From an uncultured Streptococcus sp. (lineage in GTDB: Bacteria; Bacillota; Bacilli; Lactobacillales; Streptococcaceae), in NCBI GenBank assembly GCA_934201655.1, contig CAKPXD010000072.1, positions 1-7,209 of the forward strand: DNA of 7,209 nucleotides, read 5' to 3'. Below the pieces are notes generated by a model, which was not told where the DNA came from, ran no database searches, and saw nothing but the letters and a program-made list of their open reading frames with translations. Shown here piece by piece: positions 7,122-7,209 of the stretch (position 1 is the first letter of the stretch; the number at the start of each line of letters is the position of its first letter). The translations under genes and the position numbers were made by a program.

Positions 7122-7142
7122 AGTTATCCATGAAAACAGTCC
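7122..7142. repeat. Degenerate fourth repeat block
   Basis: AGTTATCCATGAAAACAGTCC begins exactly 56 bases after the third block and aligns with its first part (AGTTTTCAC, TGAA, AGT) with one deleted base and several changes. The CATTTT end is lost. It is either a decayed copy or the outermost, functionally distinct site. Confidence 0.55.
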
Positions 7143-7209
7143 TATATAAACCCTATAACATCTTTCCGAAAAACTATAATTTTCTTGAAAAATATATCTG
7201 GCTATGCTA

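Larger units (their letters stand above)
6969..7136. repeat. Three tandem imperfect direct repeats, 56-bp period
   Basis: Units start at 6969, 7025 and 7081, each opening with AAAGTRCATTTT and each exactly 56 bases long. Most conservation is in a 27-base block that spans the unit junctions: AGTTTTCAC, five to six variable bases, then AATAAAGTRCATTTT. The intervening 29 bases differ strongly but keep a TTTnnAG just before each block. A weaker fourth block follows at 7122. This arrangement of short conserved, regularly phased sites resembles binding sites for a recombinase or accessory DNA-binding protein near a mobile-element end; that role is inferred. Confidence 0.85.
6898..7209. other. AT-rich non-coding tail, possible element end region
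   Basis: These 312 bases after the terminator hold no credible gene on either strand; all frames are broken by frequent stops and no ribosome binding site precedes an ATG. The left 55 bases are unremarkable. The middle holds the 56-bp-period repeats. The last 65 bases are very AT-rich and contain a TATAAT at 7175-7180 without a convincing -35 box. No precise element boundary or target duplication can be fixed from this window alone. Confidence 0.7.

Noticed and set aside
6969..7142. CRISPR-like array (27-bp repeat, 29-bp spacer)
   Set aside because: The period is CRISPR-like, but repeats are imperfect from copy to copy, there are only two good copies, spacers share a TTTnnAG feature, and no cas gene is in the window. 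Protein-binding direct repeats fit better.
7175..7180. TATAAT as the -10 box of a rightward promoter
   Set aside because: The hexamer at the proper distance upstream (CCTATA) is a poor -35 and the region is so AT-rich that a TATAAT by chance is expected. No gene start follows in the window.

Overview
The window is one dense, co-directional (+ strand) gene cluster followed by an AT-rich non-coding tail. Low GC, strong AGGAG-type ribosome binding sites, ATG starts, TAA/TAG/TGA stops and a hairpin-plus-T-run terminator point to a low-GC Firmicute, most likely Streptococcus or a close Lactobacillales relative. That is inference from style, not from a match. No housekeeping genes are present; the content is that of an integrative mobile element.

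Layout: (1) 1-537, the C-terminal part of a tyrosine recombinase that continues off the left edge. (2) 551-2404, a 617-residue protein that keeps the outline of a tyrosine recombinase catalytic domain but lacks most of its catalytic residues and ends in a Cys cluster. (3) 2401-4065, a 554-residue large tyrosine recombinase with Arg-I, Arg-II, His-II and Tyr visible plus a C-terminal Cys cluster. (4) 4058-4780, a 240-residue protein with an N-terminal helix-turn-helix-like segment and a long coiled coil, resembling the TnpC / DUF6262-type accessory proteins. (5) 4791-6884, a 697-residue protein built of about nine tandem Cys4 zinc ribbons. (6) 6865-6897, an intrinsic terminator overlapping the last stop codon. 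(7) about 6954-7142, direct repeats on an exact 56-bp period.

The genes are separated by +13, -4, -8 and +10 bases, so they are almost certainly one transcript whose promoter lies off the left edge. Genes 1-4 (small recombinase, degenerate recombinase-fold protein, large recombinase, HTH/coiled-coil accessory protein) match in order the four-gene integration module known from strand-biased circularizing integrative elements (intA-tfp-intB-srap) of Gammaproteobacteria. They are also related to Tn554 TnpA/TnpB/TnpC and to the recombinase-in-trio idea. The most interesting reading is a Gram-positive version of this module with a fifth, translationally linked gene (the multi-zinc-ribbon protein) and a set of 56-bp-spaced repeats just downstream. 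The repeats could be protein-binding sites near an element end. The family assignments of the recombinases are well supported by motifs; the system-level assignment and the roles of the zinc-ribbon protein and repeats are inference.
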